A DNA stretch of 46,965 nucleotides from positions 1 through 46,965 of the forward strand of contig CALHXU010000205.1 of NCBI GenBank assembly GCA_938040365.1. The letters run 5' to 3'. Source of the stretch: an uncultured Acidimicrobiales bacterium (lineage in GTDB: Bacteria > Actinomycetota > Acidimicrobiia > Acidimicrobiales > SHLQ01). Made by a program: the position numbers and the translations under genes. This document shows, piece after piece, positions 46,487 through 46,965 of this stretch; position 1 is the stretch's first letter, and each line of letters begins with the position of its first letter. Under the pieces are notes generated by a model. The model made no database searches, had not been told where the DNA came from, and saw only the letters and a program-made list of their open reading frames with translations.

Positions 46487-46601
46487 AGCCAGTCTCCGAC
46501 CGCTCGGCGACCATGCTACGAACTTGTAGACCACAACCTAGGGATGGGGTCTGACAGTGTCGCTGTCGTTCGTCGCTTCTGGGGAAGCTCCTCACTTACC
46601 G

Positions 46602-46767
46602 CCTTTTCTCCGCTCCGCTCCGAAAACGCTCTGGCGTTTGAAAAATCAATCGCCTGAGGCGGCGTTCGTTTTCTTGCCACGCCTCAGCGTTTTTCTTGGA
46701 GCCAAGCGAAAGAAAAAGACTCAACGTCGCAAACCAACCTTTTCTCCGCTCCGCTCCGAAAACGCTC
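46602..46767. repeat. 30-bp direct repeat ccttttctccgctccgctccgaaaacgctc (46602-46631 and 46738-46767)
   Basis: Two identical copies in the noncoding region upstream of the methyltransferase. Confidence 0.85.
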
Positions 46768-46833
46768 AACCCAACTAACGCCGTCTCCGACGCACCGCCT
46801 CCGTGGCTCTGGAACGACCCCCGGAGGGCAAGA

Positions 46834-46868
46834 AACGGTAAGAGAGGGTCTGACCCTGGTTTACCGTT
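46834..46868. other. Hairpin AACGGTAA...GGGTCTGACCC...TTACCGTT
   Basis: 8-bp outer arms around an inner GGGTC/GACCC arm pair. Confidence 0.6.
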
Positions 46869-46965
46869 CTCAAAAGCAGGACTTGAGACACCACAAGACA
46901 ACGAGCGCCTCGGGCGCCCAGGCTGCGTGCCGCTTGAACGCTCCCCCTGAAAGGGACAGCACGTG

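Overview
The window looks like a high-GC, actinobacterium-like chromosomal segment (Acidimicrobiia-like is a guess from protein flavour only). About 30 plausible genes are supported. I found no rRNA, tRNA or CRISPR. Housekeeping genes include valS, an S9 peptidase, fabH, PAC2, an MDR oxidoreductase, an M50 protease, tag, glnB, ltaE, an AAA+ ATPase and an N-acetylmuramoyl-L-alanine amidase. Three accessory regions stand out. (1) At 13.9-25.1 kb there is a compact NRPS locus. It has a free-standing adenylation enzyme, a free carrier protein and a divergent acyl-CoA-dehydrogenase-like enzyme, which is the PltF/PltL/PltE-type set. It also has a 2656-aa C-A-T-C-A-T-TE synthetase whose first A domain is interrupted between motifs A8 and A9 by a complete PP-loop (SGGKDS) amidotransferase/thiolase-like domain with a CxxC-x16-CxxC ribbon. 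(2) At 29213-29569 (-) there is an ArsC-family gene whose catalytic-Cys codon (position 12) is an in-frame UGA. It is followed at the right distance by a stem-loop with a GGUC apical loop, so it is a strong candidate selenocysteine ArsC-like protein that an ordinary ORF caller truncates. (3) At 31.2-36.2 kb there is an OmpA / BON-OmpA / membrane-anchored coiled-coil-HhH cluster, preceded by a leader with a perfect 13-bp inverted repeat. I also found a dispersed ~102-bp hairpin repeat located at convergent gene ends, a DNA methyltransferase operon with two uncharacterised partners, and a DEDD exonuclease gene with no canonical start codon. All family calls come from motif recognition without database searches.
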